A stretch of 64,000 nt of DNA, from NCBI RefSeq assembly GCF_024464595.1, contig NZ_JANHAW010000002.1:620001-684000 (forward strand). Direction: 5' to 3'. Within the stretch, counting starts at the first letter, position 1. Each line of letters starts with the position of its first letter. The position numbers were made by a program, and so were the translations under genes. Source of the DNA: Halobellus litoreus (lineage in GTDB: Archaea; Halobacteriota; Halobacteria; Halobacteriales; Haloferacaceae). This document shows, piece by piece, positions 62,599 to 64,000 of this stretch. Under the pieces are notes generated by a model. It saw nothing but the letters and a program-made list of their open reading frames with translations. It searched no databases and had not been told where the DNA came from.

Positions 62599-63248
62599 GC
62601 GATCGAGGATCGAGGGCGATCGAAGAGCGAGGACGAGTCGCGAGCGGCCGCGTGATCAGTTACGGACGATCGGTTGCGTGAATAGCTACGAACGCGACAC
62701 TCTCGGTGTACGTTGTCAGAGAGAACGCGAGAACGGCGGTGTAGACCTGGACGGGAGACGTTTTCCCCGACCTACACGGCCATCTGGGTCTGCCACGCCG
62801 ACTTTAGCCGGAATTTCACCGGCAGTTGCCGGAGCGTTAGCCGGGTTCCCACCGGCGTTGTCGACGTAGCGTCGCCGAATTTCACGAAGTCCGCTTGCGC
62901 GTACTCCGCTAGTTGGCCTTCTCCCTCGACCGCCCGGGCGGTCGAGCGTTCGGGTCGGTGCGGTCCTCCTTCGGAACCGTAACCTCGTCGCCTTCTGACG
63001 GACACTTCGGTTGTGGCTCCCAACTCGTTCCGTCTCGCCCGCGTCCGGGTGATCTGAAACGAGTCGTCCAGTGTGTCCCCGCCTTCTCGCGGGAATTATA
63101 CCTACGAGCGGGGTAATAATAAATCATTTTGAATATTGTGTGAATGTTTTCCACGAGAACAACTGACGACCGCGTCGAAATAGTTCGGAGCGGACGAGCG
63201 ACCCCGCATCCGCAACTTTAAAACGACTGAGCGGCGCAACTGAGTACA
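62599..63248. other. Gene-poor 650-bp region before tfe, possibly a decayed element
   Basis: No gene with recognisable homology is visible on either strand. Composition changes sharply: the segment 63097-63160 is AT-rich (TTATACC, AATAATAAATCATTTTGAATATTG) in an otherwise GC-rich region. Two overlapping minus-strand frames (62772-63023 and 62909-63154) lack known motifs but one has arginine-rich composition as in mobile-element remnants. A short hairpin CCCGC/GCGGG lies near 63080-63095. tfe promoter elements occupy the right end. Confidence 0.4.
63216..63223 (+). promoter_or_regulatory. TATA box of tfe
   Basis: CTTTAAAA is centred about 29 bp upstream of the tfe ATG, predicting a nearly leaderless transcript and supporting the start at 63249. 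Confidence 0.6.
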
Positions 63249-63779
63249 ATGGCTTTTGAGGAGCTGCTGAACGACCCTGTCATCCAGAAGTACCTCCACG
63301 AGCTGGTCGGACCGACGGGGATGCCGGTGGCCGCGGCTCCGCCGGACGGCGAGGTGACCGACGAGGAACTCGCCGAGGAGTTGGGACTGGAACTCAACGA
63401 CGTCCGGCGGGCGCTTTTCATCCTCTACGAGAACGACCTGGCGGAGTACCGTCGGGTCCGCGACGAGGACTCCGGATGGCTCACCTATCTCTGGACCTTC
63501 CACTACGAGAACATCCCGGAGAACCTCCAGGAGGAGATGTACCGCCTCCTCGACGCGTTAGAGGAGCGTTTGGAGTACGAGCGAACCCACGAGTTCTACC
63601 TCTCGGAACCCGCGGGCATCCGCTTCGAGTTCTCCGAGGCGATGGAACAGGGCTTCCAGTGTCCGGAGACGGGTGCTCCCCTCGAACCGATGGAGAACGA
63701 CGAAATGGTCGAGGCGATGGAGCGCCGGATCGAGGAGGTCCGTGACGAACTCAACGTCGACGTGGGTCGGGACGACTGA
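63249..63779 (+). CDS. tfe: Transcription factor E (TFE alpha)
   Basis: Archaeal TFIIE-alpha homologue, 176 residues, helping open promoters with RNA polymerase. An extended winged helix is at residues about 35-85 (TDEELAEELGLELNDVRRALFILYENDLAEYRR). The C-terminal zinc ribbon region FYLSEPAGIRFEFSEAMEQGFQCPETGAPLE keeps the fold pattern but of the four expected cysteines only Cys138 remains (Ser119, Ala122 and Thr141 at the other positions). Stop overlaps the following ATG (TGATG). Confidence 0.95.
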   Translation: MAFEELLNDPVIQKYLHELVGPTGMPVAAAPPDGEVTDEELAEELGLELNDVRRALFILYENDLAEYRRVRDEDSGWLTYLWTFHYENIPENLQEEMYRLLDALEERLEYERTHEFYLSEPAGIRFEFSEAMEQGFQCPETGAPLEPMENDEMVEAMERRIEEVRDELNVDVGRDD

Positions 63780-64000
63780 TGGTCGTTCTCGCGACGAAGT
63801 GCTACGTCAGCGGTGACGCCCGCGACCGCGCGCTCGACAGTTTCGACTCCCTCGTCCGCAACGACGTCGGCGAACTCGAAGTCGGGTGGACGGTCGACGT
63901 CCGCGATGACGACTTCGTGAGCGTCGACCTGTCGGGCGAGGACGCGACCGTCGCGGCCAACGTCCTCGCGGAGACCTGGGGAGAGATCACCGACGAATTC
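63779..64000 (+). CDS. DUF2110-family protein (truncated by the window edge)
   Basis: The first 74 residues are visible, starting MVVLATKCYVSGDARDRALDSFDSLVRND, matching the DUF2110 proteins that follow tfe in many euryarchaea. The ATG overlaps the tfe stop by one base, so the genes are translationally coupled. The frame runs off the right edge. Confidence 0.8.
   Translation, partial: MVVLATKCYVSGDARDRALDSFDSLVRNDVGELEVGWTVDVRDDDFVSVDLSGEDATVAANVLAETWGEITDEF

Overview
The window comes from a halophilic archaeon (class Halobacteria). The DNA is very GC-rich, and the predicted proteins are strongly acidic (Asp/Glu-rich). Many start codons have a TATA-like element about 26-30 bp upstream and no Shine-Dalgarno sequence, which points to leaderless transcripts. 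Archaeal information genes (TFE, SRP19, Gar1, RNase P proteins, proteasome alpha, aTrm56) lie beside haloarchaeal hallmarks (GfcR, glucose dehydrogenase, a PurNH fusion, PGF-type surface anchors). I see no rRNA, tRNA, CRISPR array or intact insertion sequence. It reads as ordinary chromosome with one clear accessory metabolic island.

Layout. Bases 1-8427 hold a form I aerobic CO dehydrogenase cluster. It contains the tail of an upstream subunit gene, coxL with the diagnostic AYRCSFR active-site loop, a CoxF/XdhC-like protein fused to a YHS metal-binding domain, coxD (MoxR AAA+ ATPase), coxE (VWA), a DUF364-type protein and a second XdhC-family protein. From coxD onward the genes overlap or are separated by a few bases. 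Bases 8470-16110 carry a PAPS-reductase-family protein, a 2-hydroxyacid dehydrogenase facing glycerate 2-kinase, aroD, an ACT-domain protein, a LigM-like demethylase, a conserved hypothetical and a glutaredoxin. Bases 16200-21152 hold gdh-gfcR (glucose catabolism and its regulator) and divergent purB and purNH. An array of hairpin repeats follows purNH.

Bases 21620-26782 carry uspA, an NRDE protein, a winged-helix regulator, the operon rnp3-methyltransferase-rnp2-psmA and a surface protein. Bases 26864-32878 are a tight lysine operon, dapA-dapB-dapD-lysA-dapF-dapE. Bases 33289-39399 include a NYN protein, a PUA protein, a presenilin-type intramembrane protease, a second 2-hydroxyacid dehydrogenase, srp19-gar1, an M24 peptidase and a thioredoxin-fold protein without its cysteines. 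Bases 39785-50239 hold tyrA with an Rsm22-like methyltransferase, surE, another methyltransferase, a HEAT-repeat protein, an exported phospholipase-D-like protein, a DHH/RecJ-like protein, and JAMM protease-FAD synthase. Bases 50369-53307 are respiratory (cytochrome oxidase subunit II, and a heme synthase with a CtaA-like front half).

The remainder holds an Rdx protein, an aldo/keto reductase, a thiolase/DUF35 pair, the SRP (7S) RNA gene in an otherwise gene-free gap at about 57220-57527, an MFS transporter, two lipoproteins, a DUF2797 protein, aTrm56, and tfe followed by a truncated DUF2110 gene.

The most promising candidate for an undescribed system is the CO dehydrogenase maturation module. 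CoxD, CoxE and CoxF are known to build the Mo-S-Cu centre of bacterial CO dehydrogenase. Here the CoxF-like protein carries a cysteine-rich YHS domain, and the operon contains a protein of the DUF364 'putative heavy-metal chelation' family. Together these suggest a haloarchaeal copper-delivery pathway, which is inference. Secondary points of interest are the covarying hairpin array after purNH, a TFE zinc ribbon with three of four cysteines missing, a thiolase without its nucleophilic cysteine, and an AT-rich palindrome sitting at the start of the PAPS-reductase-like gene.
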